DNA of 32,144 nt from Enteroscipio rubneri (GTDB taxonomy: Bacteria > Actinomycetota > Coriobacteriia > Coriobacteriales > Eggerthellaceae), in the NCBI RefSeq assembly GCF_002899715.1, contig NZ_PPEK01000021.1, positions 1 to 32,144 on the forward strand, read 5' to 3'. This document shows positions 24,690 through 31,950 of the stretch, piece after piece. The position numbers and the translations under genes are program-made. Positions within the stretch are counted from its first letter, which is position 1. Each line of letters starts with the position of its first letter. The notes below the pieces were generated by a model. The model worked only from the letters and a program-made list of their open reading frames with translations. It did no database searches and was not told where the DNA came from.

Positions 24690-25628
24690 CTAGTACCTGA
24701 CTGGTATTTTCGAACTCTCGACCGCTACTTGGTATCCATGCCCTTCCATCATTTCTCGCGCAACCTCTTCCTGAGCTCTCTTTTGACGAATGTCACCCAG
24801 GCTCGGACCGAGCATGATGCTTCTTACCGAGCTTTTGCCGAAACCGAGCTCGATATAAGGGATTATGAATCCGGCGTTGGTCCTGTGCTTCACGGTGGGT
24901 TTGTTCTGGGGCTTGTCGAGAATATCTACGAACAGGCGGACCTCCTTCTCGTGCTCGAAGCACTCGAGCTTGAGTACCGGCTTCAGATTGGAGAGAAGGG
25001 TTCCGATGCAGTATCCCACCGATGATTCGTATCTGGGTTCGCAGTGCTCTTTCAAATCCAGGATAGCCTTTTCGATGATGCTTATCTGCTCCTCCTCGCT
25101 GTAGATGACTTTCGCTGTTTGCACCTCCACTGACCCGTCGAAGTTCAAGGTGGAATCCAGGAATCCCTTCATCGAGCCGATATCGATCCCGATGTTCATC
25201 CCCTCATAGCGATTTCCCTTGGAGTAGTAATTCCACATCGCCAGTGCGTCGGGATCCTCCGAGAAGGAGACGACGTACCTTCTGAAATCACCTCGCACCA
25301 GTCTGGTCTGATCTTTGGATCTTGTCAGGAAGAGCTTTGTCCGGTTGGGCTGAACGTCCTTGATCAGTTCGAAGAACTTGTCGTCTATCTTCCCCGACTC
25401 CCTGAGCCTACTGCATGCTTGCTCGAATCGCATCTTCGGCAGCGTTCCTTCGGAAGCGTCGTTCAGGCAGTCGTATCGGCTTGCCCAGAGACTAACTGAA
25501 TCGTCGCGAAGCAGAATGGAACTGACGTTTCCCAAAGACGTGTAGTGATACGCCGTCCCTTCGTAGGGGTCATAGGGCATCAGCGTTTTGTATCGAAGCC
25601 TCGGGAGAAATTCGTTCAGTATACTCAT
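24690..25628 (-). CDS. DUF2971-family protein in the AbiE operon
   Basis: The 312-aa soluble protein fits DUF2971: AYHYTSLGNVSSILLRDDS near the N terminus with H28 and Y29, then LWASRYDCLNDASEG (the LND..E motif), RRYVVSFSEDPDALAMWNYY, YEGMNIGIDIG, HEKEVRLFVD (the E..E.R motif) and YIELGFGKSSVRSIMLGPSL. The HYT start and SFS..MW pattern recall ADP-ribosyltransferase-like folds, but this is a resemblance only. GGAG is 6 nt before the ATG at 25628; the ATG at 25634 is too close to it. It starts only 34 nt after the AbiEii stop, so the three genes form one operon. Confidence 0.75.
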   Translation of the reverse strand: MSILNEFLPRLRYKTLMPYDPYEGTAYHYTSLGNVSSILLRDDSVSLWASRYDCLNDASEGTLPKMRFEQACSRLRESGKIDDKFFELIKDVQPNRTKLFLTRSKDQTRLVRGDFRRYVVSFSEDPDALAMWNYYSKGNRYEGMNIGIDIGSMKGFLDSTLNFDGSVEVQTAKVIYSEEEQISIIEKAILDLKEHCEPRYESSVGYCIGTLLSNLKPVLKLECFEHEKEVRLFVDILDKPQNKPTVKHRTNAGFIIPYIELGFGKSSVRSIMLGPSLGDIRQKRAQEEVAREMMEGHGYQVAVESSKIPVRY

Positions 25629-25662
25629 GGCCATCTCCAGCTTTCTTTGCTATCTGAAAGGT

Positions 25663-26466
25663 CTACAGTCGGCGGAGAAACGACGGCAGCCACCGTGCGA
25701 CCTCTTCGGCGCTTTTGCCTATCCAGTCGCGATGCGAGGTCTTCATACGGGCGATGAACTGCCTGTTGGAAAGGGTTCTCCCAACTCTCGTCGCGATGCC
25801 TTCCATGCTGTCGTCCCACATGTCGGGATTGTCGATGATCTCGCCTTCGATATAGCGTTTGAGGCGGGGCCGATCAAGCGACGCTGCGTTGCCTATGTAG
25901 TACATGTCATAGAGGTCCCTGAACCGAGTGCTTCGTATGCCGTGCCGGAGGAGCGAAATCAGCTTTTCGACGAAGATCTGCTCTTTGGAGTTCCCGAGAA
26001 GGCAGATGCCCTCGTCGCTCTGGGCGATGTCGAACCAGCACTCGTCCTGCTCCATCGACAGGCTTGCGTTCACGCCGAGGTCGAGCTTGCTCTCGAGGGA
26101 GGTTCTCCCGTCCGACATCTTGATCCTGACGCGCTTGCCCTTGTAGTCCTGCTGCGAGAGCTCCTCTATCCCTCCCACGATGTCCATGGAGATTCCGTCG
26201 TCGACCGCGGAAAGCGTCCTTATGAACGACCGGATCGCCTCGTCGCTTATCGGGTAGCGGACAAAGTCGAGGTCTATGTCCTGCGTCGCCCGGCGCTTGC
26301 TGCCCGATATGGCGCACATGAGGACGCCGCCCTTGACGGTCACACTCTCTTTGAGCGGCGAGGCGGCGATCTTGGCGAGGATGACGTCCTGGCATGTCTT
26401 TGCGGAGGCGTTGAGTGCGGAGTACCCCTCCGAGATGTAATGTCTCCTGATTTCGGAAAGGTCCAT
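25663..26466 (-). CDS. abiEii: AbiEii-type nucleotidyltransferase toxin
   Basis: The 267-aa nucleotidyltransferase has VKGGVLMCAISGSKRRATQD and DIDLDF: KGG at 45-47 and D63, D65 and D67 in the place of the catalytic aspartates. Later motifs include VEKLISLLRHGIRSTRFRD and the KDLYD-like DLYDMYYI. AbiEii/AbiGii toxins transfer nucleotides to tRNA or other targets and cause abortive infection. ATG 26466 shares one base with the antitoxin stop (TGATG), so the pair is translationally coupled. The active-site pattern looks intact. Confidence 0.88.
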   Translation of the reverse strand: MDLSEIRRHYISEGYSALNASAKTCQDVILAKIAASPLKESVTVKGGVLMCAISGSKRRATQDIDLDFVRYPISDEAIRSFIRTLSAVDDGISMDIVGGIEELSQQDYKGKRVRIKMSDGRTSLESKLDLGVNASLSMEQDECWFDIAQSDEGICLLGNSKEQIFVEKLISLLRHGIRSTRFRDLYDMYYIGNAASLDRPRLKRYIEGEIIDNPDMWDDSMEGIATRVGRTLSNRQFIARMKTSHRDWIGKSAEEVARWLPSFLRRL

Positions 26467-27011
26467 CAGAACACCTCTTCCATGGCCCGGTCCAGGTAGG
26501 CGTTTCCCCTGGGAATCGCCTCGGCATAGTCCTGCAGCTTGTAAATATCCAAATCATTTGCCTCCCGTCGATACGACTGCACGGCCTCGCGGTACAGGTC
26601 GTAGGGCAGCTTGTTCCTCGTGCGCATGAGCTCGAGGAGCATTCGCTCTTTGTCATACACGGCCACGCGCGCGCCGTCGGCCTCCATCTCGGTCCTCCCA
26701 ATCCCGAGCGCGTCCGGGCGCACGAAGGTTTGGCGTACTCCGGGGACGACCATCTTCGTAGTGCCGGTCGCCGTCGCCGCGTCTATCGTCTCGGGGGGCA
26801 TGTCGATAAGGCCGTGGAGGTAGAGTGCCGTCGCCCCAGTCAGGACGGCGCCGGGGTACCTGGCGGCTATGTCCGCGAGGGGGGACTCGGGCTCGCCCGC
26901 CTGCGCGTACAGGCCCCTTGATCGCCTGATTACCCTTCCTTCCGAGAGGGCCTTTCTCAGGCGGTACCTGCTCCCGTACTTCTCCAGGGCGTCTTTGTAC
27001 GTCATCGTCAT
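26466..27011 (-). CDS. abiEi: AbiEi-type antitoxin and autorepressor
   Basis: The 181-aa protein has an N-terminal winged helix (YGSRYRLRKALSEGRVIRRS, then RGLYA) and a C-terminal antitoxin domain with GAVLTGATALYLHGLID, TTKMVVPGVRQTFVRPDALG and VYDKERMLLELMRTRNKLPY. AbiEi proteins bind repeats at their own promoter and hold the toxin in check without direct contact (type IV systems). GGAG is 5 nt before the ATG at 27011. It is first in the operon, ahead of the toxin and DUF2971 genes. Confidence 0.87.
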   Translation of the reverse strand: MTMTYKDALEKYGSRYRLRKALSEGRVIRRSRGLYAQAGEPESPLADIAARYPGAVLTGATALYLHGLIDMPPETIDAATATGTTKMVVPGVRQTFVRPDALGIGRTEMEADGARVAVYDKERMLLELMRTRNKLPYDLYREAVQSYRREANDLDIYKLQDYAEAIPRGNAYLDRAMEEVF

Positions 27012-27040
27012 ATGTTCTCCAAGCCATAAACACCCAAAAC

Positions 27041-27060
27041 TATAGATAATTATAGATGAT
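27041..27060 (-). promoter_or_regulatory. AT-rich promoter and repeat region of the AbiE operon
   Basis: TATAGATAAT and TATAGATGAT are tandem 10-nt direct repeats, the most AT-rich spot nearby. On the minus strand TATAAT reads at 27054-27049, about 38 nt before the AbiEi ATG. Such repeats suit AbiEi autoregulation. The -35 is not clear. Confidence 0.45.
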
Positions 27061-27102
27061 TATGGCTTTTTGTGCAGCAGGCAGCGAAGTTGCTTCGGTA
27101 TG

Positions 27103-28359
27103 CTACTCGCCGCCCAGCAGCTCGCCGATCTCGTCGGCCGCCTCGCGGTCGTTCTGCTCGATGGCGTGCGCGTATATGTCCATGGTGAGCGCGGCCGTGC
27201 TGTGGCCGAGCCTGTTCTGCACGGTCTTGATGTCCGCCCCGTTGCTGATGAGGAGCGTCGCCTGGGTGTGACGGAGCTCGTGGAACTTCAGGCCCTCGTA
27301 GCCCGTCCTCTTGATGCGGGGGATTCCGCGCGAGTCCATGTACCTGATCGCGCGCCCCTGCTCTCCGAATCCGTTCTCCACGCAGAACTCGCGGAACCAC
27401 CTCCCGAAGATGTTCGGGTCGTAGTAGCCCCCGTAGACGTTACTGACGACCGGGCTCTTCTCGGTCTGCGGGATCGCGATAGCGTCGGTGTCCTCGCCGT
27501 CGAGCCTGCGCTTCCTGTTCTCGAGCTCGATCCTCTGCGTCCGCTTCCACTCTTCGAGATAGGCGATGATCTCGCTGTCGAGGGAGATCCAGCGCTTGCT
27601 CTTCTTGCTTTTGGGGTCTCGCGGGACCTTGTCGCACGCGTACTGCTGGGCGACGTAGAGCTTGCGCTTGTCGAAGTGGACGTGCTCCCAGGTGAGGCCG
27701 AGCACCTCTCCGCGCCTCATGCCCGTGTGCAGGGCGAGCAGCACCGCGCAATGCTGGGCGCTCACGGGCATCCCGAGGATGACGGAGTTGAGCCTCTGCG
27801 CCTCGCCCACCGTGAGGCTGTGCCGCTCCTTGGGCTTCGGCCTGGGGATGGATATGGGGGAGCAGGGGTTCTTGGAGACAAGCCCGTCGTCGACCGCCTG
27901 GTTCATGATCTGCGAGAGCTTCTGGTGGACGCGGTGCAGCCTGCTCTCGGTCGCGCCCTCCTTGCGCATCCTGGAGTAGGCGCTCCTCAGGGTGAGGGTG
28001 TCGAGCTCCTGCAGGCGGTACGCGCCGAAGGCCTCGGCTATCCGCTTGATCTCGTAGGCCTCCCGGTTCCACGCGAGCGGGCTCCTGAACTCGTGCTCGC
28101 GCTCCTCGTGGAAGCGCACCGCGTATTCCCCGACGGTGATGTCGCTCGGCCTCACCGCCGAGGCGTCCATGATCTCGGCGCGGTACTCCATCAGCGCCTT
28201 GGTCGCTTCCGACTTGGTGCCGTGCACGGTGCGGCTGGGAGACTTCCTGTACTTGCCCGTCACGGGGTCCTTGCCGAGCGCGACCCTGATGCGCCACGTG
28301 TTCTTCCTGCCCGTCTTCTCCACCGACCCTAGGCCGGACAATGAGTTTCTTCCCGACAT
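27103..28359 (-). CDS. int: Tyrosine recombinase (integrase) of the element
   Basis: The 418-aa protein has an N-terminal arm-binding domain (TWRIRVALGKDPVTGKYRKS), a core-binding SAM-like domain (DITVGEYAVRFHEER and on) and the catalytic domain. Key residues: R215 in HTGMRRGEVLG, a lysine near 253, H360 and R363 in FHELRHTQA, H386 in NRLGHST and the nucleophile Y396 in TMDIYAHA. All are present, so it should be active. AGGAG is 6 nt before the ATG at 28359. The IS110 insertion begins about 30 nt upstream, so its native promoter has probably been displaced or replaced. Confidence 0.93.
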   Translation of the reverse strand: MSGRNSLSGLGSVEKTGRKNTWRIRVALGKDPVTGKYRKSPSRTVHGTKSEATKALMEYRAEIMDASAVRPSDITVGEYAVRFHEEREHEFRSPLAWNREAYEIKRIAEAFGAYRLQELDTLTLRSAYSRMRKEGATESRLHRVHQKLSQIMNQAVDDGLVSKNPCSPISIPRPKPKERHSLTVGEAQRLNSVILGMPVSAQHCAVLLALHTGMRRGEVLGLTWEHVHFDKRKLYVAQQYACDKVPRDPKSKKSKRWISLDSEIIAYLEEWKRTQRIELENRKRRLDGEDTDAIAIPQTEKSPVVSNVYGGYYDPNIFGRWFREFCVENGFGEQGRAIRYMDSRGIPRIKRTGYEGLKFHELRHTQATLLISNGADIKTVQNRLGHSTAALTMDIYAHAIEQNDREAADEIGELLGGE

Positions 28360-28389
28360 CGCATACTCCTATCTTGATGTTGTTGCATC

Positions 28390-28414
28390 TGAGAGCCGGA
28401 TACCGGATGCTTTG
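28390..28414 (+). repeat. Left inverted repeat of the IS
   Basis: It begins TGAGAGCCGGATACCGG and ends ATGCTTTG. It matches the complement of 29826-29850 at 23 of 25 positions. It contains an internal CCGG-ATA-CCGG dyad. Confidence 0.75.
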
Positions 28415-28630
28415 GTGCAATGCAGACTCTGGCGGGCAGGGACGCCGACATTGCTGCTGGGGCGCGGTGCGACCCCGTAAAGGAGAATGGCGACCTGCCC
28501 CACCCGGGCATTTCCGCGGATTAGCTGGATGAGGGGCCGTGCGCCACCTCGGATCTCTTCTAGGAGGTTGCGGTCCCGGGCGATGCGGCAGGCGGCCCGT
28601 CCGTCCTGCAGGAGAGAGGAGGGCGGGGGC
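28415..28630 (+). ncRNA. Candidate bridge RNA in the left non-coding end of the IS
   Basis: The stretch before the transposase folds: GGGCAGG (28434-28440) pairs with CCTGCCC (28494-28500), enclosing GGGG/CCCC at 28459-28462 and 28473-28476. IS110-group elements are known to express a structured bridge RNA from the left non-coding end, whose loops pair with target and donor DNA. Length and place fit, but guide loops were not matched to targets here. Confidence 0.35.
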
Positions 28631-29890
28631 ATGATCTACGCCGGTGTGGACGTCGCGAAGGCGGACCACGTGATAGGGGCCGTCGATGAGCGCGGCTCCG
28701 AGATCTGCGGGCCCATGGGCTTCAAGAACAGCGCCGCCGGGTTCGAGCGGTGCGAGGCCTGGCTCGAGGGGGTGGCCGAGACCCCGGTGGACGCGCTCGT
28801 CGGCATGGAGGCCACGGGCCACTACTGGATGGCGCTCTACGCGTTCCTCGTGTCCAGGGGCTACGAGGTCGTCGTCATCGACCCGGCGCAGGTGCGCGCA
28901 GTGCGCAGGCTGAAGGGGCTCGACCGGGTGAAGAACGACCGCGTGGACGCGGGCCTCATCGCCGAGACGCTGCGCATCGGCCAGTACGACCCGACGAGGC
29001 TCGCCACCGACGAGGTGCAGTCCCTTCGCTCGCTCACGCGCTACCGGCAGTCGCTCAAGGCCGAGCTCGCCGAGGTGAAGACCCAGTGCATATGCCTGCT
29101 CGACTCCTACTTCCCGGAGTACGCGTCGGCGTGGTCGGACGTGTTCGGCGCGGCCAGCCGCGCGGTGCTCTCCAGGAGCCCGCTGCCCTCCGAGCTCGCG
29201 CGCAGGCGCGCGGACTCGCTGCAGCGCGACATCTCCGAGGCCGCGCGCGGCAGCAGGCGGATGGACGGCAAGGCGGCCGAGCTCAAGGCGCTCGCGAAGG
29301 GCTCCGTCGGCATCAGGCTCGGCGAGGCGGCGGCGTCGATGCAGGTCCGCTCGCTCGTGCGCCAGATGGACTTCCTCGACGCCGAGTGCGCCAGGTTCGA
29401 CGCCCTCATCAGGGAGCTGCTGGAGAGGGTCGAGCCGCTCGTGCTCACCATACCCGGCGTCTCCTACGCCACCGGCGCCCAGATCGTCGCCGAGATAGGC
29501 GACGTGGGGCGCTTCCGGAACGCCCCGGCGCTCGTGAGCTACGCCGGGCTCAACTCGGGCGTGAACCAGTCCGGCAAGTTCGACAGCGGCGGCGGCCCCA
29601 TAACCAAGCACGGCTCGCCGTACCTGAGGAGGGCGCTGTGGCTCGCGGCGAACAGGGCCCGGCAGTACGACCCGTCGCTGCGCGCCTTCTACGAGCGGAA
29701 GCGCGCCGAGGGCAAGTGCCACCGCGTGGCGGTGACGGCCGTGGCGCGCAAGCTCTGCCACATAGTCTTCGCGGTGATGCGGGACGGGGCCCCCTACGAC
29801 CCGGCGAGGCCGGGCAGGGACCCCTCAAAGCATTCGGTATCCGGTTCTCAAGGTGCTGGTTCCGATAAATGCAGAGACGGGAAAAGCTAG
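28631..29890 (+). CDS. IS110-family transposase (DEDD recombinase)
   Basis: The 419-aa recombinase has a RuvC-like N-terminal domain (YAGVDVAKADHVIGAVD with D7, GMEATGHYW with E60, KNDRVDAGLIAETLR with D103 and D106). The C-terminal Tnp domain has LTIPGVSYATGAQIVAEIG, SYAGLNSGVNQSG and ITKHGSPYLRRAL with the catalytic serine S329. This makes it a bridge-RNA-guided recombinase by family. The ATG at 28631 follows GGGCGGGGGC; an upstream in-frame ATG at 28487 would read through non-coding DNA. The last residues (from about SVSGSQ) are read through the right inverted repeat into flanking sequence. Confidence 0.9.
   Translation: MIYAGVDVAKADHVIGAVDERGSEICGPMGFKNSAAGFERCEAWLEGVAETPVDALVGMEATGHYWMALYAFLVSRGYEVVVIDPAQVRAVRRLKGLDRVKNDRVDAGLIAETLRIGQYDPTRLATDEVQSLRSLTRYRQSLKAELAEVKTQCICLLDSYFPEYASAWSDVFGAASRAVLSRSPLPSELARRRADSLQRDISEAARGSRRMDGKAAELKALAKGSVGIRLGEAAASMQVRSLVRQMDFLDAECARFDALIRELLERVEPLVLTIPGVSYATGAQIVAEIGDVGRFRNAPALVSYAGLNSGVNQSGKFDSGGGPITKHGSPYLRRALWLAANRARQYDPSLRAFYERKRAEGKCHRVAVTAVARKLCHIVFAVMRDGAPYDPARPGRDPSKHSVSGSQGAGSDKCRDGKS
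29826..29850 (-). repeat. Right inverted repeat of the IS
   Basis: It begins CAAAGCATTCGGTATCCGG and ends TTCTCA; inverted, it is 23/25 identical to 28390-28414. It lies inside the transposase reading frame. Confidence 0.75.
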
Positions 29891-30012
29891 TCCTCGGGTC
29901 TTGACTTCATATAGCTGGTCTCCTTTCCTTCGGTTCGCATGGGAAAGAAGACACCGCCGAAGACCGGCCGCGTCAAGCGGCGTTTACTGACTCCTTTGCC
30001 CGTCTTCGGTCA

Positions 30013-30035
30013 CAGTACACAAACGTACTGTTATG
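30013..30035. promoter_or_regulatory. Second copy of the parA-type dyad
   Basis: CAGTAC-ACAAAC-GTACTG-TTATG, nearly identical to 7607-7629. It may be a ParB or regulator site at the element end. Confidence 0.5.
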
Positions 30036-30062
30036 GGCAAATTTGGGCTAATTTTGGGCTAA
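30034..30062 (+). repeat. TTTGGGC direct repeats near attR
   Basis: GGGC followed by A/T-rich bases recurs about every 10-11 nt (GGGCAAATTT, GGGCTAATTTT, GGGCTAAAA). It is similar to 15031-15054 and may be integrase arm sites. Confidence 0.45.
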
Positions 30063-30167
30063 AATGCTGAAACATCATGAAACATCATGAGTATCAGGAT
30101 TTTTTGACGGGCTTTTGACCTGCGGAAATAGGCAATCGTGAAACAATCTGGCCACTAACAAGGTGTT

Positions 30168-30212
30168 CTCATAACCCGGAGGTCATAGGTTCAAATCCTG
30201 TCCCCGCGACCA
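30168..30212 (+). other. attR: 3' half of an initiator tRNA-Met gene
   Basis: The sequence starts at the anticodon loop CTCATAA (CAT anticodon), continues CCCGG for the anticodon stem, variable loop, T arm ATAGG-TTCAAAT-CCTGT, then CCCCGCG-A-CCA. The CCC after the loop is typical of initiator tRNAs. Upstream bases (GGTGTT and TCGTGAA) cannot pair as the missing 5' strand, so it is not a working tRNA gene. The intact copy should be at the other end of the element. Confidence 0.75.
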
Positions 30213-30222
30213 ATAATCCCAG

Positions 30223-30248
30223 GCCAGAAGTTCGCTTCTGGCTTTTTT
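30223..30248 (+). terminator. Rho-independent terminator of the tRNA
   Basis: GCCAGAAG and CTTCTGGC form an 8-bp stem with a TTCG tetraloop, followed by six T. It lies 10 nt past the tRNA CCA and was probably its original terminator. Confidence 0.85.
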
Positions 30249-30325
30249 GATGTGGCATGGGTCGCAAGAATGCGGGTTGCATCATTAACCTGCGGGCTAT
30301 GAGCGAAGTAAGCGCTTATGTATCG

Positions 30326-30491
30326 CATGTTGCCGCCGTGTGACTGCCAGCGTTCGCTTTGCAGCCGACGTGCGAAAGCCATGCAGCCGCCGTGTGGCCG
30401 GCATACAGCAATCGGGCGATCACCATGCTGCCGGCATGCAGACAACCGGGCGGCCGCCGTGCGGCCGGCAAGAATTTTCGTCACGAAAAAA
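30326..30491. repeat. Degenerate GC-rich repeats before the LytTR gene
   Basis: Units beginning CATG-N2-GCCG-N-CGTG or similar recur at 30326, 30380 and 30424 with GCCGGCA in between. A TTTTCG-TCA-CGAAAA hairpin follows (30475-30489) with an A tract. The wider gap 30249-30698 holds no gene I can support. Confidence 0.4.
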
Positions 30492-30698
30492 ACAAAGCGT
30501 TCTTGAGCGGGCCGCATCGGGCGGAAACGCCTCCCATCAGCTTTTTCTCGATGGTTGTGAGGTGCTGGTCGAAGCTGTCACCGCTGTGCCTCCCCACGAT
30601 TTATCTCATGTGCAAAGCCGCGAACCTGTGCTACTATCTCCAACCCATAAGGCGCGAGCGCCCGCGCGACGGGCGGAGAGCGGGGAAGGAGAAGTGTC

Positions 30699-31556
30699 AT
30701 GGAAGCGGACCGCGACAATGACGGACGCCCCGACGACCAAAAGGAAACGTGGCCGCCCGATCGCACGATCGCGGCTATGTCTCGCCAAGTGCTGGTCGAT
30801 CATTACGTGAATCGCGACATCGTGGCGGTCATGCGCCGCATGGCCCCCGACATGACATGGATCGGCCCACTGGCCTGCCAGAGAACCTGCAGCGCCGAGG
30901 ACATGCGCCGCATGCTGGAGCCCGAGTACGGCACAGCCGCCGAGATGTTCGACGAGTCGTGGGGCGTGCGCGATCTGCCCGGCGCGCGCGTGGCGATCGG
31001 CACGTACCGCGCGCGAGTACCGGGAAGCGCCGCCCCGGAGCTCGAGTTTCTCCAGAGCGCGACGTTTGTGTGGGCCATGACGCCCGCCGGCCCCAAGGTG
31101 GTGCACCTGCATCTGTCCAACGCCTACGACGTGCCCGCCAGCCTCGACCGTTCCGCCGTCCCCGGCGAGGATGCCGTGGGCTACGTGGTGGATGCCGTGG
31201 CCCTGCCCGCCGCCTCCCACAAGCGCCTTGCCTTCGACGTGCCCGGCGCGGGTGCGCGCTACGTCACCGAGGATCGCGTGCTGTGTCTGGATGCGACAGA
31301 GGTTGGCAGCGCCGTGGTCTGGGAGGGGGGAGAGTTCCCCGTGCGTGAGCGTCTCGCTGCTATCGAGGACCGCCTGCCCCCGTCGTTTGTGCGCGTCCAC
31401 CGCAGCTGCATCGTGAACGCGAAGCGCGTCGCGGTTCTGCGCCGCTTCGAGGCCGTCCTAGACGACGGCTCGTCGCGCCCCATCGCGGAGCGGCGCTACC
31501 TTGAGGTTGCCGAGGCGGTAGAGCGGGCCGCCGGAAAGCCCTTGCGCGAGGGATAG
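30699..31556 (+). CDS. LytTR-type DNA-binding regulator with NTF2-like N-terminal domain
   Basis: The 285-aa host protein has an N-terminal part, LVDHYVNRDIVAVMRRMAPD followed by TWIGPLACQR, that resembles SnoaL/NTF2-like sensor folds. The C-terminal part (about 185-280), FPVRERLAAIEDRLPPSFVR then VHRSCIVNAKRV and RFEAVLDDGSSRPIAERRYL, is a LytTR DNA-binding domain. LytTR regulators often control virulence or peptide-signalling genes. There is no receiver domain, so it may sense a small ligand directly. AAGGAG lies 7 nt before the ATG at 30699. It is outside the mobile element. Confidence 0.8.
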   Translation: MEADRDNDGRPDDQKETWPPDRTIAAMSRQVLVDHYVNRDIVAVMRRMAPDMTWIGPLACQRTCSAEDMRRMLEPEYGTAAEMFDESWGVRDLPGARVAIGTYRARVPGSAAPELEFLQSATFVWAMTPAGPKVVHLHLSNAYDVPASLDRSAVPGEDAVGYVVDAVALPAASHKRLAFDVPGAGARYVTEDRVLCLDATEVGSAVVWEGGEFPVRERLAAIEDRLPPSFVRVHRSCIVNAKRVAVLRRFEAVLDDGSSRPIAERRYLEVAEAVERAAGKPLREG

Positions 31557-31560
31557 GCCC

Positions 31561-31714
31561 GCCCTCCTGCGCGCATGTGCTGCCGTCGCTCGTGCTCCCG
31601 TCGCCCGCGCGCCCGTGCCGCCGCCGCTCGTGCTCCCGCCCTCCTGCGCGCATGTGCCGCCGTCGCTCGCGCGCCCGTCGCCCGTGCGCCCGTGCCGCCG
31701 CCGCTCGTGCTCCC
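31561..31714. repeat. 77-bp tandem duplication
   Basis: Two copies, 31561-31637 and 31638-31714, differ at four positions. Both start GCCCTCCTGCGCGCATGTGC. They lie just after the LytTR stop. A partial third run of CCGTCGCCCGTCGCTCCC follows. Confidence 0.75.
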
Positions 31715-31822
31715 GTCGCCCGTCGCTCCCGCCTTGCGGTTTGCGCTCTTCCCTCGCTCGCCCTGCGTCCTACGCGCTCTCGTGTACCATGCTCGGGATC
31801 CATCGTCTCCGGCTCGCATCGA

Positions 31823-31838
31823 TGTTTCACGTGAAACA
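31823..31838. promoter_or_regulatory. parS: parS site 1
   Basis: TGTTTCACGTGAAACA is a perfect match to the known Spo0J/ParB consensus TGTTNCACGTGAAACA. Chromosomal ParB loads here. Such sites cluster near the replication origin, so the right flank is probably origin-proximal. It is unrelated to the element ParB dyads. Confidence 0.88.
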
Positions 31839-31950
31839 TTCGTTCGCCCAAACCGGCGTTCTCGGTTCATGCCCTCGAGCTCTCGAAGCTCGCGCCCGAA
31901 TTCTCGCGTCCTCACTCCCGCGTCCTGCACCGCCCCCGTTTCGCGTCGGA

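Larger units (their letters stand above)
28390..29850 (+). mobile_element. IS110-family insertion sequence
   Basis: The IS is delimited by a 25-bp inverted repeat (28390-28414 and 29826-29850) with 23 matches. It encodes a DEDD-type transposase and has about 215 bases of non-coding DNA before the gene, where IS110 elements hold their bridge RNA. True ends may extend a few bases outside the repeats. It lies between the integrase and attR, separating the integrase from its end. Confidence 0.75.
29891..30167. other. Right-end non-coding region of the element (arm sites likely)
   Basis: This 277-base stretch holds no gene. Visible: CCGAAGAC (29957-29964) with GTCTTCGG (30002-30009); the CAGTAC dyad (30013-30030); TTTGGGC direct repeats (30034-30062); and AACATCATGA twice in tandem (30071-30090). 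Such a cluster is typical of an integrase-binding attP arm beside the core. Confidence 0.5.
1..30212. mobile_element. Integrated mobilisable element (right part; left end outside window)
   Basis: The span holds an integrase, relaxase and MobC, ParA/ParB, restriction and abortive-infection genes, and a peptide-resistance operon. It ends at a truncated 3' half of an initiator tRNA-Met, which is the usual scar of tRNA-targeted integration. No type IV secretion, coupling protein or replication initiator gene is visible, so transfer would need a helper or genes left of base 1. The left boundary is inferred to lie outside the window because no second copy of the tRNA core was seen. TTTTGGGCAAA repeats at 15031 resemble repeats at the right end, so the element may be composite. 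Confidence 0.65.

Noticed and set aside
27070-28332. Long plus-strand open frame over the integrase
   Set aside because: Antisense shadow; the minus-strand product has all integrase catalytic residues.
27440-29761. A 773-residue open frame on the minus strand across integrase and transposase
   Set aside because: Composition is low-complexity and it is a shadow of two well-supported genes in other frames.
30121-30212. A complete tRNA gene ending at 30212
   Set aside because: The 5' bases cannot pair with the CCCCGCG acceptor strand and no D arm is visible; only the 3' half is present.
30326-30470. A CRISPR array
   Set aside because: Repeat units are degenerate, vary in spacing and are not separated by unique spacers of constant length; no cas genes.
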